Part shown: positions 8,830 to 17,168 of the stretch, piece after piece
Position numbering within the stretch: position 1 is the first letter of the stretch
How the letters are laid out: each line of letters starts with the position of its first letter
Assembly (NCBI GenBank): GCA_016841965.1
Contig: JAEANN010000020.1
Span: 1 to 64,000, forward strand
Source: Candidatus Roseilinea mizusawaensis
GTDB lineage: Bacteria > Chloroflexota > Anaerolineae > J036 > Brachytrichaceae
Length of the DNA stretch: 64,000 nt
Direction: 5' to 3'
Notes under the pieces: model-generated
What the model was told of the DNA's origin: nothing
Databases searched by the model: none
Seen by the model: only the letters and a program-made list of their open reading frames with translations
Made by a program: the position numbers and the translations under genes

Positions 8830-9857
8830 CACCGCTCTCCTTTTAAGGATTGATTTAAGGATTGATTTAAGGATTGATTCACATCTTCTTCTCCGAGCTG
8901 TTCGACATGCACACAAAAGCAGCCGCGCAATGCTGCGCCCGGCGGCAACACCTGGGCGCCTGTGCCGGGCAGTCCGGCGGCATACAAGTTGAAACCATTG
9001 TTGGCCACTGTGACCGGCTCGACGGCAAAGAAGGGTTTGCCCGGCGGCGTGTAGATGACGACATGACCAAACACAGGGTCGCACTCAAAGTGCAAGCGCA
9101 GGCCGGCTGAGGGATACGCGATCATCGCGCGGCCATCCCATCCGCCAAAGCAGTGGTCGATGTCGCGCGCGCCGACGGGTTGCAGTGTGCTGAAATCTTG
9201 TTCGGGCAATACGGAGCGCATCGGCCCGCCCAGCGCAGTCAAGGCGTCATTGTCTGTGCCCGGCGCCGACACCGGCTGCGAGGCCATGCCCGGCAGCGGC
9301 GGGTACACTCCGCCCACCTTGATCTGCAATTGCGCTTCATCCACATGGCTGGCGCCAAAGCCGCGGTTGAAGTAGGGATGAAAACCAAAGCCGACCGGCA
9401 TCGCGCCATCGCCCACGTTTGTCACTGTCAACGTGGTGCGCAGCGCCGTCTCGCTCAAGCTGTATTCCAGCTCGGCCAGCAACGGGAACGGAAAGTTGTA
9501 GTCGGGGAAGTCGCGCGAATCGAGCGCGCAGGTGATCGCATCCTCGCGCGCCGCCATGACGCGCCAGGGGCGCTGCCGGCCATCGCCATGAATGGCGAAG
9601 CCCTGTGGCGTGTTGGCGCGCAGACTGTAGTCGCGCCCCTCGAAGGTGAAGCGCGCATTCGTGATGCGGTTGGACCACGGCAGCATGACAAACGAAGCCA
9701 TCTGTCCGCTCTCGCGGCGTGCCACCGCTTCAGGTGATGTGGGGCGCATCAACGGCACAGGCTTTTCATCGCGCAGCATCTCAAATGCAACCAGGCTGGC
9801 GCCGGCTTCGGGCGCGATCGTGGCCGACAGCCGGCCTTTGTGGATGGTGTTGGGCAT
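8829..9857 (-). CDS. Aldose 1-epimerase family protein (galactose-mutarotase-like)
   Basis: 342 residues with the beta-sandwich fold of mutarotases. The catalytic-His region is GFGFHPYFNRG, and a late acidic motif is FAVEPVT. It interconverts alpha and beta anomers of free hexoses, probably those released by its operon neighbours. The ATG at 9857 has GGAGG 7 nt upstream. The C-terminus ends with NQSL three times, encoded by a 12-bp tandem repeat that lies just before the next gene's Shine-Dalgarno sequence. Confidence 0.85.
   Translation of the reverse strand: MPNTIHKGRLSATIAPEAGASLVAFEMLRDEKPVPLMRPTSPEAVARRESGQMASFVMLPWSNRITNARFTFEGRDYSLRANTPQGFAIHGDGRQRPWRVMAAREDAITCALDSRDFPDYNFPFPLLAELEYSLSETALRTTLTVTNVGDGAMPVGFGFHPYFNRGFGASHVDEAQLQIKVGGVYPPLPGMASQPVSAPGTDNDALTALGGPMRSVLPEQDFSTLQPVGARDIDHCFGGWDGRAMIAYPSAGLRLHFECDPVFGHVVIYTPPGKPFFAVEPVTVANNGFNLYAAGLPGTGAQVLPPGAALRGCFCVHVEQLGEEDVNQSLNQSLNQSLKGER
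8845..8880. repeat. 12-bp tandem repeat x3 in coding sequence
   Basis: AAGGATTGATTT repeated three times (last base differs). Read on the minus strand it encodes NQSL-NQSL-NQSL at the aldose epimerase C-terminus. Confidence 0.9.
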
Positions 9858-9882
9858 AGGGCGCCTCCGTCTGTCAAGCCGC

Positions 9883-11844
9883 TCAATCAGACTGACGACA
9901 GACTGACGAAGCGACCAGAACACAAGCATCATTCGCCGGCAGGGTGATGTCTGCATTGTCGGCGTGTCCCGCGGCGGGTGCGCCGCGCCACACTGCGTCG
10001 ATGCGCCATCCTTCGGCCAGCTTCAGATGGGTTGAGATTGGGCGCGGGCTGTAGTTGATGAGCACCAGCGCCCGTCGGCCATCTGGCAGCGGGTGCTCGG
10101 TCAGGCCGGCGTGAGGATGGTCTTTGGTGGCGATGCGCGCAGTCAGCACAGGTTGCGCAATTTGGCGGTACACCTGCCACATGGCCGGCCCATCGGGCAG
10201 GTGAAAGCTGCCCGGTGTGTGGGCCAGCTCGCGCTCGATTGGCGCAGACAAAAACCACAGCGCGCCCTTGCCGTATGGCGCGCGGGTGAAGACCGGGTTG
10301 CCGTCCTCTTCACGCGCCAGCACCTCGACATCAGCGCGCGCCGGCCTCATGCGCAGGTGGATCGGCGCGCGGGTGGTGAAGGCCGGTCGATCGGGCAGCG
10401 TCTCGAATGTGAGGGTCGCCGGGCCATTGCGCCGCGATCGCGCCAGCACCTCGACGCCAAATGGTTCGATGAAGGGGCTGAGCATGCCGTCCTCGTGCGA
10501 GACGTAGAGCGTTGCGCCGGCCTGGACGCGCTCCAGCAGTTCCAGCCAGCGCCGGCGATAGAGGATGCGCCCGCCGCTGATGGCGGGCAGCAGATAAAGC
10601 CGCGCATCCTTCAGAGGCTGGTCGGCGTACTGAAATTCGATGTCGAAGCCGGCCTGCTTGGCGAGCACAAAGGCGCTGTAGGCGACGGCCCATTGATCTT
10701 GCCCTTCGCTGAGGATGCACACCGCGTCGATCTGGCGCGGTGGCAGGTTTTGCACAGGTAGTTCGCGTAGAAACTGCGCGAACCGAGACATCTCGGCCAG
10801 AACTGGCCGGGGGCTGCCATCGGCGCGAAACAGCCCCAGCTCTCGTTCATAGGCGTCCCAGTCGTAGGGCGCGTGTGCCAGGTGACCGAAGTCGAACGCG
10901 CACCACCACAGCAATCCGTGGCAATCATGCGCCCAGGTCGAGAACAGCGCCGCGCGGACAAAGTCGGCGGCTGTGCGTTCATCCGCCACCATCGGCCCCA
11001 GTGTGCCGATCTCCTCTACCAGACAGGGCCGCTGGCCGATATCGGCATAGAACCGCGATTCGGCGGTCGAGTGCAGAATCGTGCGCAGGGTATTGACCGG
11101 GTCCTGGTCGCAATATGGCGTGAAGTAAGGGTAGGGATGTGTGGTGAGCACATCGGTCAACTCGCCCTGATCTTGCACACGCCATGCTGCATTGGGGGCC
11201 GGCGAAAGGCTGTGCATACCAGACACGACCGGCCGGCTGTTGTCCTCGACGCGGATGGCATTGGTGATGGTCGAAGTCCACAGCCACGCCTGCTCGCGCG
11301 TGGCCGGCCCCATGCAGTTGCATTCATTGCCCAGGTCCCAGGCCAAAATGGCGGGATGTGCGCGGAAGTGGCGCACAAAATACCGCACGAAGCGCGTTTG
11401 CCACAGCAGAACGGCCGGGTCGGTGAGCACATTGCGCCCGGCGAACGCCGGCGGCGTGAACAGCCTGCCGCTCATCCAGCCGGTGAGCAAGCCCACGATC
11501 AGCTTCAGCCCGTGTTGTCCGGCCAGATCGGCAAAGATGCGAAAGCGCTCCATCGCAATGGCAGATACGCCGGCGCGGCCGGCCTCATCGTCGGGCAGCG
11601 CATCCTCGCCGTGGCGAAACTCAACCGGCCCAAAGCCAGTGCCCAGTTGCGTGAGCGGCTGGAAGTCCGGCCACAATGGAAAGACGCGCAAGACTTGAAG
11701 GCCGGCGGCGGCCAGCCGCTCCAGATCGCGCGCGACCACATCGGGCTGCCAGTCACGCCACATGGCTGCGCCGGCATGTGACGCCCAGTAATTGCAGCCG
11801 ACGACAAACGCGCCGGGGGTGGTCAATGGATGATGATCTGTCAT
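9883..11844 (-). CDS. Clan-A-like glycoside hydrolase (cellulase/beta-galactosidase-like)
   Basis: 653 residues. An N-terminal TIM barrel (~1-370) has the clan A acid/base in WDLGNECN and a likely nucleophile Glu in CLVEEIGT. A glutamine-amidotransferase-like domain (~380-540) and a beta-sandwich C-terminus follow, an arrangement seen in GH42- and GH5-related enzymes. It starts without a signal peptide (MTDHHPLTTPG), so it is probably cytoplasmic and acts on imported oligosaccharides. It is the first gene of the leftward operon with the aldose epimerase 25 nt downstream. The ATG at 11844 was chosen over the TTG at 11874; neither has a good ribosome-binding site. Confidence 0.75.
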   Translation of the reverse strand: MTDHHPLTTPGAFVVGCNYWASHAGAAMWRDWQPDVVARDLERLAAAGLQVLRVFPLWPDFQPLTQLGTGFGPVEFRHGEDALPDDEAGRAGVSAIAMERFRIFADLAGQHGLKLIVGLLTGWMSGRLFTPPAFAGRNVLTDPAVLLWQTRFVRYFVRHFRAHPAILAWDLGNECNCMGPATREQAWLWTSTITNAIRVEDNSRPVVSGMHSLSPAPNAAWRVQDQGELTDVLTTHPYPYFTPYCDQDPVNTLRTILHSTAESRFYADIGQRPCLVEEIGTLGPMVADERTAADFVRAALFSTWAHDCHGLLWWCAFDFGHLAHAPYDWDAYERELGLFRADGSPRPVLAEMSRFAQFLRELPVQNLPPRQIDAVCILSEGQDQWAVAYSAFVLAKQAGFDIEFQYADQPLKDARLYLLPAISGGRILYRRRWLELLERVQAGATLYVSHEDGMLSPFIEPFGVEVLARSRRNGPATLTFETLPDRPAFTTRAPIHLRMRPARADVEVLAREEDGNPVFTRAPYGKGALWFLSAPIERELAHTPGSFHLPDGPAMWQVYRQIAQPVLTARIATKDHPHAGLTEHPLPDGRRALVLINYSPRPISTHLKLAEGWRIDAVWRGAPAAGHADNADITLPANDACVLVASSVCRQSD

Positions 11845-12050
11845 GTCAGTAGCATGACCCGAAGTGGGCCTCAAACGCAGCGACGAGTCGCGCGCCTCAG
11901 GCCCCGGCCCGATATTGCCAGATGGGCGGGAATTTGCCGTTTGATAGCCGGGTATTCATGGCGGATTTTCTCCTGTTGTCCTGCAATCAAGATCGAGCTG
12001 GGCTATGTTGTACCCGAAATTGTGCATTCGGTGGCGGGTGACACAAATGA

Positions 12051-12083
12051 ACAGGCCCGGACAGGTTGACCATCCGGGCCTGT
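12051..12083 (-). terminator. 11-bp stem terminator-like hairpin
   Basis: ACAGGCCCGGA and TCCGGGCCTGT pair perfectly around an 11-nt loop. Read leftwards the stem is followed by TTCATTTG, a weak U-tract. It therefore fits as the end of the site-2 protease transcript. Confidence 0.5.
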
Positions 12084-12110
12084 AATGCTGCAACATCCCC
12101 TGGCAGGCGG

Positions 12111-12207
12111 GGACTGCCTTCCCACCGCATCAAACAGCAGCACGTAGGACAGGCTTTCCAGCCTGTCTGGACAACCTAGAAAAGGCTATCCCACGGAAGG
12201 CAAGTCC
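12111..12207. repeat. Nested inverted-repeat element
   Basis: The outer arms GGACTGCCTTCC (12111-12122) and GGAAGGCAAGTCC (12195-12207) are complementary apart from one bulged base. The inner hairpin is GACAGGCT, loop TTCC, AGCCTGTC (12148-12167). The inner form matches the layout of the window-edge repeat (stem, 4-nt pyrimidine loop). It is probably a mobile-style intergenic repeat. Confidence 0.55.
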
Positions 12208-12240
12208 GTCTGTTTCTTGGCGAGCGGTATGGCGCGCGTC

Positions 12241-13380
12241 TTAGCGACCGGCTCCCTGCGCCAGCCGTGCTTCCTGCTGCCGTTGCATGAACGACAGAAC
12301 GGTGAACGCTTCGCTAATATCCTCAATGCTGACCAGGCCGAGGAAACGATCGCCGTCGTACACCGCCACGACGCGCTGGCTGTGCTCGGCCATGATTTGC
12401 TGCACTTCGTCCAGCGGTTTTGTGCAGTCCACTTTCAGAAAGTCGCGCCGCATAATCTCGGTGACGTAGCCGTCATTCACGGCTTCACTCAGGTTGCGCA
12501 ACACATCGGCGCGGGTGATGATGCCGATGGGCTGGCTGCCCTGCATTACGGCAAAATCGGGCTGATAGCTGGTGAGCAGATAGTCCACCACGCGCGACAC
12601 GCGATCACCGATGCTCAGAGTCAGAGCGTGCCGGTTATAGGTGTCGCCGACCCGCCGCGTGTGCAGCACCGTCTTGGATTCGGCCATGGCCGTCTCCTGG
12701 CCGGCGCCGAAGAAGACGAACACCGCAATCAGCACCAGAATGAAGTTGCCGCTCAAGAACCCCCACAGGCCCAGACCGATGGCGATCACCTGGCCGATGG
12801 CGCTCGCAATGCGCGTGGCGCGCGGATATCCCAGTCCCATTGCCAGCAGCGCGCGCAACATGCGCCCGCCGTCCAGCGGAAAAGCCGGAATCAGGTTAAA
12901 CAGCACCAGGCTGATGTTGGCCGCCAGCAGCCAGAACAGCAATGTCTCCAACGAGGGTTGATTCAGGCCGCCCGGCAACAGGCCCTGGCCGTCCAGCATG
13001 GCGGCTGCCATTGATGCGCCCACCACGGCGAACAGAATGCCGGCGATTACCACGTTCACCAGCGGGCCGGCAGCGGCGATGATCAACTCATGAATTGGTT
13101 TCTCCGGGTTCTTGGTGATCTGCGCCACGCCGCCCAGCGGCAACAGCGTAATGTCACGCACGGGAATGCCAAACGCCCGCGCGGCAATGCTGTGCCCCAG
13201 CTCGTGCAAAGTGACGCAGGTGAACAGCAGCACCATCAACACCACACCGAATAAGGCGCCCTCGGCTGTGCCGGTGATGCCGCCCCACTGTACCGCGCCC
13301 AGCACCAGGATGAGAAAGAATGTGACATGTACACGGATTGGAATTCCGCTGACTTCCGCGATTTTGAATGACCAGCCCAT
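12241..13380 (-). CDS. Site-2-type M50 zinc metalloprotease with CBS domains
   Basis: A 379-residue polytopic membrane protease. The zinc motif HExxH is His59-Glu60-x2-His63 (LHELGH), and the third ligand is Asp170 in PAFPLDGGR. The C-terminal third (~225-365) is a pair of CBS domains, which in this family sense adenine nucleotides and may gate activity. Family members cleave membrane-anchored anti-sigma factors or other transmembrane segments. The ATG has TAGGAGC upstream. It stands alone, with an intergenic hairpin downstream. Substrate unknown. Confidence 0.92.
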   Translation of the reverse strand: MGWSFKIAEVSGIPIRVHVTFFLILVLGAVQWGGITGTAEGALFGVVLMVLLFTCVTLHELGHSIAARAFGIPVRDITLLPLGGVAQITKNPEKPIHELIIAAAGPLVNVVIAGILFAVVGASMAAAMLDGQGLLPGGLNQPSLETLLFWLLAANISLVLFNLIPAFPLDGGRMLRALLAMGLGYPRATRIASAIGQVIAIGLGLWGFLSGNFILVLIAVFVFFGAGQETAMAESKTVLHTRRVGDTYNRHALTLSIGDRVSRVVDYLLTSYQPDFAVMQGSQPIGIITRADVLRNLSEAVNDGYVTEIMRRDFLKVDCTKPLDEVQQIMAEHSQRVVAVYDGDRFLGLVSIEDISEAFTVLSFMQRQQEARLAQGAGR

Positions 13381-13461
13381 TTTGTCGTGCTCCTACTTTA
13401 CTGTGTGCACTGCACTGTGTGCGCTGCCTGGCACAGCCTATTGCACTGCTGCGACAAGCTG

Positions 13462-14895
13462 TCAGCTTTTTTCGCTGTCTACCATAAGAGAAGGGTTTGA
13501 GACATCTATGAGTTTTGTCTGAGGAGCAACCCTGTAAGGTTCAAAGGCATGGAGTAAACGGCCCGGCACGCGTCCGCTGAGCAGCATGGCATGTTCTTCG
13601 GCCACTTCCCGTGCCACCATGCCTTCGCGTCGGAAGAGTGCCATCAAGTCGCCGGCGCGATAGGGCAGCCGCACGGTGATGGGGATCAGCCGTGCGTAGA
13701 GCATGTCTTCGACTTCGCTCAGCAGCGTCTCCAGGCCTTCGCGTTTTAGCGCCGAGATGGGAATGCCCTCGTCGAGCAATGACGAGCGCCGAATGGCAAA
13801 ACTCGAGCGGCTGCTGGCAGGGCCAATGATCTGTGCCAGCGCATCGGGCGTGAGTTTGTCAGCTTTGTTGAGCGCGATCACCATCGGCTTGTTGCCGGCG
13901 TTCAATTCATCAAGCGTGTCCATCACCGTCTGGGCTTGTTCGAGCGCGTTGGGATGGGTGATATCCACTACATGCAGCAGCGCGTCGGCTTCGCTGATCT
14001 CTTCCAGCGTGGCGCGAAACGCGGCGACCAGATCGGTGGGCAGTTTCTGAATGAAGCCGACGGTGTCGGTGAATAGCACTGTGTGGCCGCCCGGCAGGCG
14101 GACACGCCGCGTGGTGGGGTCGAGTGTGGCGAACAACTTGTCTTCGGCCAGCACGTCGGCGCGGGCGACAGCGTTCAGCAGGGTGGACTTGCCGGCGTTG
14201 GTGTAGCCGACCACGGCCACCACCGGCACGGCGTTGCGCTTGCGATGCGCGCGATGTTGCGCGCGTTGGGCGCGCACGTCCTCCAGTTGTCGTTTCAGCC
14301 GGGCGATATGCTCGCGGATGCGCCGGCGATCGATTTCCAACTGGGTTTCGCCGGGGCCGCGCAGACCTACGCCGCCCGTGCCGCTGCGTCCGGCCCCGCC
14401 GCCGGCCTGGCGTGCCAGGTGGGTCCATTGCCGGGTCAGGCGTGGCAGCCGGTATTGATACTGCGCCAGTTCCACTTGCAACGCGCCTTCGCGCGTGCGG
14501 GCATGTTGGGCAAAGATGTCGAGAATCAGGCCGGTGCGATCGAGCACCATGACCTGTTCGCCCAGCGCCTCTTCCAGCTCGCGCTGGTGGCGCGGCGACA
14601 ACTCCTCGTCGAACACTACAACATCGTACTCGGTGGCGTTGCGCCAGGCGATCAGTTCTTCGACCTTGCCGGGGCCGATGAAGGTGTTGGGGTTGGGCGC
14701 ATCGAGGGTTTGCGTGGTTTCGCCTACCACGTCGAGGCCGGCCGTCTCGCACAACAGGGCTAGCTCGGCCATCGATGAATCAAGGGTGAGCCGGCTGTGC
14801 CTGGCTCTATATGCTTCGCCGGTCAGTTCGACTCCGACGAGAAAGGCGCGTTGGGCAGCCGACTTCGTCTCTACATGAATTTTGTTTTTGGGCAT
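13462..14895 (-). CDS. hflX: GTPase HflX
   Basis: 477 residues. The N-terminal HflX domain precedes a Gly-rich linker (GGGAGRSGTGG) and the GTPase domain. G1 is GYTNAGKST, G3 lies around LFTDTVGFI, and G4 is ALNKADKL. HflX binds the 50S subunit and splits stalled or hibernating 70S ribosomes under stress. The G4-G5 part carries a short Ser/Arg-rich insertion (GPASSRSSFAIRRSS). The AGGAG site overlaps the stop of the upstream gene, so the two are co-translated. Confidence 0.95.
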   Translation of the reverse strand: MPKNKIHVETKSAAQRAFLVGVELTGEAYRARHSRLTLDSSMAELALLCETAGLDVVGETTQTLDAPNPNTFIGPGKVEELIAWRNATEYDVVVFDEELSPRHQRELEEALGEQVMVLDRTGLILDIFAQHARTREGALQVELAQYQYRLPRLTRQWTHLARQAGGGAGRSGTGGVGLRGPGETQLEIDRRRIREHIARLKRQLEDVRAQRAQHRAHRKRNAVPVVAVVGYTNAGKSTLLNAVARADVLAEDKLFATLDPTTRRVRLPGGHTVLFTDTVGFIQKLPTDLVAAFRATLEEISEADALLHVVDITHPNALEQAQTVMDTLDELNAGNKPMVIALNKADKLTPDALAQIIGPASSRSSFAIRRSSLLDEGIPISALKREGLETLLSEVEDMLYARLIPITVRLPYRAGDLMALFRREGMVAREVAEEHAMLLSGRVPGRLLHAFEPYRVAPQTKLIDVSNPSLMVDSEKS

Positions 14896-14900
14896 GTCTC

Positions 14901-15845
14901 CTATTTCTTGGTCAGCCAGAGCTTAATACGGCCCTCGCCGACGACCAAGCGGTCAACAGAGATCGTTTTCGCTACTGCATCAAGCCGGCCCTGTATGAAA
15001 CGGGTTACGGGCTCGAGTATGAAATTCGGGATGGCGATCCATCCGAACAGTCCACCGGTGTTGAGCAGGCGCACGCTGGCCGCCGCTGGGCTGATTATCA
15101 CGCGGCCCTGCTCCAGGCCGATGGTGTAGGCCGCAACCACTTGCTTTTGCCCCAGCACGGGCAGGGTGACGCTCATGTTCAGCGAGGTCTCGGATGTGTC
15201 GAGCAAGCGAACATGGATGCGTTCGATGGGGCTGTCGGGGCCAGTGAGGTAGAGGTTGGCATAGGAGGTGGCCTGGATGTTGTCCACCTCAAGTTGGCGT
15301 TGCGCCCCGCTCGGCAACGACTCGATCTCTGCCAGCTCGTTGGCCAACTGCGCGCCGACGGCGGGCTGATTGGGGATCGGGTCGCCGGTGAACTGAATGA
15401 ACCGGCCGGCCACCAGTCCTCCGCTGAACCCGCACGCGATCAGCAGCATCATCAGCGCGCCCAGCACAACGCCCAGCTTCAATGCGCGGTCGGCGGGGAG
15501 ATTCAGCGCCGGGCTGCCTGCGCTATTAGTCCGTTCGACCAGCGGTTGCTGCGGCAGGAATGCTGTGGGGGTGCTGATTGCAGCGGCGCGCAACGTTTGC
15601 CAGGCCGGCTCGACAGCCGGGCGCAGTTGCGCGCACACATCGATCAGCCGCACAATCTGCTCGCTGCGTGCGCAATGCTCGATCAACTCGACCACTTTCT
15701 TCAGTTTGCCCTCTCCTGGCAAGCTGTCGTAGTCGATCCCCAGATCGAAGCAGATGGACTCGATCTCGTCGAGGTCGAAGTGCGCGACGATCAGTTGTCG
15801 AAGTTGCGCCGGGCCTGGCGTGGGCGGACTGCCGGTGGTCGTCAT
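14901..15845 (-). CDS. Effector-associated-domain membrane protein, hypothetical
   Basis: 314 residues. Residues ~13-78 form a small helical domain of the effector-associated/death-like type. Its signature is LRQLIVAHFDLDEIESICFD, followed by LGIDYDSLPGEGK. Such domains usually recruit partners in bacterial conflict and signalling systems. A linker and one transmembrane helix (~residues 128-155, LGALMMLLIACGFSGGLV) follow, then a ~150-residue beta-rich extracytoplasmic domain rich in Val/Leu/Ser. The adaptor domain is therefore cytoplasmic. It overlaps the hflX ribosome-binding site. No function is known; the domain call rests on pattern recognition. Confidence 0.65.
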   Translation of the reverse strand: MTTTGSPPTPGPAQLRQLIVAHFDLDEIESICFDLGIDYDSLPGEGKLKKVVELIEHCARSEQIVRLIDVCAQLRPAVEPAWQTLRAAAISTPTAFLPQQPLVERTNSAGSPALNLPADRALKLGVVLGALMMLLIACGFSGGLVAGRFIQFTGDPIPNQPAVGAQLANELAEIESLPSGAQRQLEVDNIQATSYANLYLTGPDSPIERIHVRLLDTSETSLNMSVTLPVLGQKQVVAAYTIGLEQGRVIISPAAASVRLLNTGGLFGWIAIPNFILEPVTRFIQGRLDAVAKTISVDRLVVGEGRIKLWLTKK

Positions 15846-15858
15846 GGGCGTGATTTGT

Positions 15859-15935
15859 GGTGCGTAGTGCGTGTTAGGTAATCGTCAATCGTCAATCGTC
15901 AATCCAAAATCTAAAATCTAAAATCCAGAATCTCC
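15859..15935. repeat. Heptad array spanning a gene end
   Basis: AATCGTC x3, then AATCCAA, AATCTAA x2, AATCCAG and AATCTCC in perfect 7-bp register (15880-15935). They are preceded by GTGCGTA/GTGCGTG heptads from about 15859. The array supplies the last codons and the stop of the leftward aminotransferase gene. Confidence 0.85.
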
Positions 15936-17087
15936 CATCATTCTATCCAGCGCCTGCTTGATGCGTTCGGTAGGCGCGCCGAGGGAGATGCGCACATAGC
16001 CTTCACCATGTTCCCCAAAGGCGGTGCCCGGCGTGACGACAATGCCTTTGTTGACCAGCAGGTGCTCGGCCCATGCGGCGCTGGTATCGAAGCCGGCCGG
16101 AATGCCGGCCCACACGTAGATCGTCGCCTGCGGCGTGTCCACCTGGCAGCCCATCGCGCGCAGCCCTTGCACTACCAGATCGCGCCGTTCGCGATAGGTT
16201 TCCTGCACGTTGTGGCGCCACGCCTGGTCGCCGGTCAGCGCGGCAATCGCGGCCTCTTGGATGCCGAGATAAGGGCCAGAGTCGGCGTTGGTTTTGAGTG
16301 TGCCGACGGTTTTGATCACATCGGCATTGCCCATCAATACACCCACGCGCATGCCGGCCATGTTGTGGCTTTTGGACAGCGACGCGAATTCCACCGCCAC
16401 GTCTTTTGCGCCCGGCGCTTGCAGCACACTGGGCGCCAGATAGCCGTCGTACCCGTTGTCGCAGTAGGGGTTGTCGTGGCATAGCAGGATGTTGTGACGC
16501 CGGCAAAAGGCCACTGCCGCTTCTAGGAACGAAAGCGGCGCAACAGCGGTGGTGGGGTTGTTGGGATAGTTCAACCACATCAGGCGCGCCTTGGCCAACA
16601 CATCGGCGGGGATGGCGTTGAAGTCGGGCAGCCAGCCGCACGTGCGCGTGAGCGGCATGGGGTAGGGGATTGCGCCGGCCAGCAGCGCGCCGCCCGTGTA
16701 GGCCGGGTAGCCAGGGTCGGGCACCAGCGCCACATCGCCCGGATTGAGATAGGCAAACGCCATGTGATAGATGCCTTCTTTCGAGCCGAGCAGGGGCAAC
16801 ACCTCTTTATCCGGGTGCAGCTCGATGTCGAAGCGGTGCGCGTAGTAGTCGGCAAATGCTTTGCGGAAGGCCGGCGTGCCGGTGAAGCCGCCATAGCCAT
16901 GCTTGTTGGGATGACGCGCGGCAGCAGTCAGCGCCTCGACGATCTCTGCGCCGGGAGGCAAATCGGGCGACCCAATATCGAGCGCGATGACATCGACGCC
17001 GGCAGCGCGCACTTCCTCTTTGCGGCGGATCAGGCCGGCGAACACATACGGTTTGATGGCAGACATGCGCTGGGCGGGCGCGATCAT
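15918..17087 (-). CDS. Class I/II PLP aminotransferase (LL-diaminopimelate aminotransferase-like)
   Basis: A 389-residue fold-type I aminotransferase. The PLP-binding Lys is in ASLSKSHNMAGMRVG, the substrate-carboxylate Arg is near VRISLG at the C-terminus, and NYPNNPT is the cofactor-contact motif. It resembles the LL-DAP/alanine/aspartate branch; the substrate is not certain. The ATG at 17087 has AAGGAG 14 nt upstream and a -10-like TATAGT at 17127-17132 (minus strand), giving a short leader. The C-terminal residues and stop lie inside a 7-bp repeat array. Confidence 0.88.
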   Translation of the reverse strand: MIAPAQRMSAIKPYVFAGLIRRKEEVRAAGVDVIALDIGSPDLPPGAEIVEALTAAARHPNKHGYGGFTGTPAFRKAFADYYAHRFDIELHPDKEVLPLLGSKEGIYHMAFAYLNPGDVALVPDPGYPAYTGGALLAGAIPYPMPLTRTCGWLPDFNAIPADVLAKARLMWLNYPNNPTTAVAPLSFLEAAVAFCRRHNILLCHDNPYCDNGYDGYLAPSVLQAPGAKDVAVEFASLSKSHNMAGMRVGVLMGNADVIKTVGTLKTNADSGPYLGIQEAAIAALTGDQAWRHNVQETYRERRDLVVQGLRAMGCQVDTPQATIYVWAGIPAGFDTSAAWAEHLLVNKGIVVTPGTAFGEHGEGYVRISLGAPTERIKQALDRMMGDSGF

Positions 17088-17168
17088 GCTGGGTTCAGGC
17101 TCTCCTTATCCATCAGGGCTGGGGCGACTATACCATCTCAACGGCCGGCCAGCCGTATCAGCCTCGGC

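Larger units (their letters stand above)
11845..12240. other. 396-bp intergenic region with hairpins
   Basis: No supported gene. It holds the upstream region of the leftward glycosidase gene, a terminator-like hairpin (12051-12083) and a nested inverted-repeat element (12111-12207). No consensus promoter is obvious. Confidence 0.6.
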
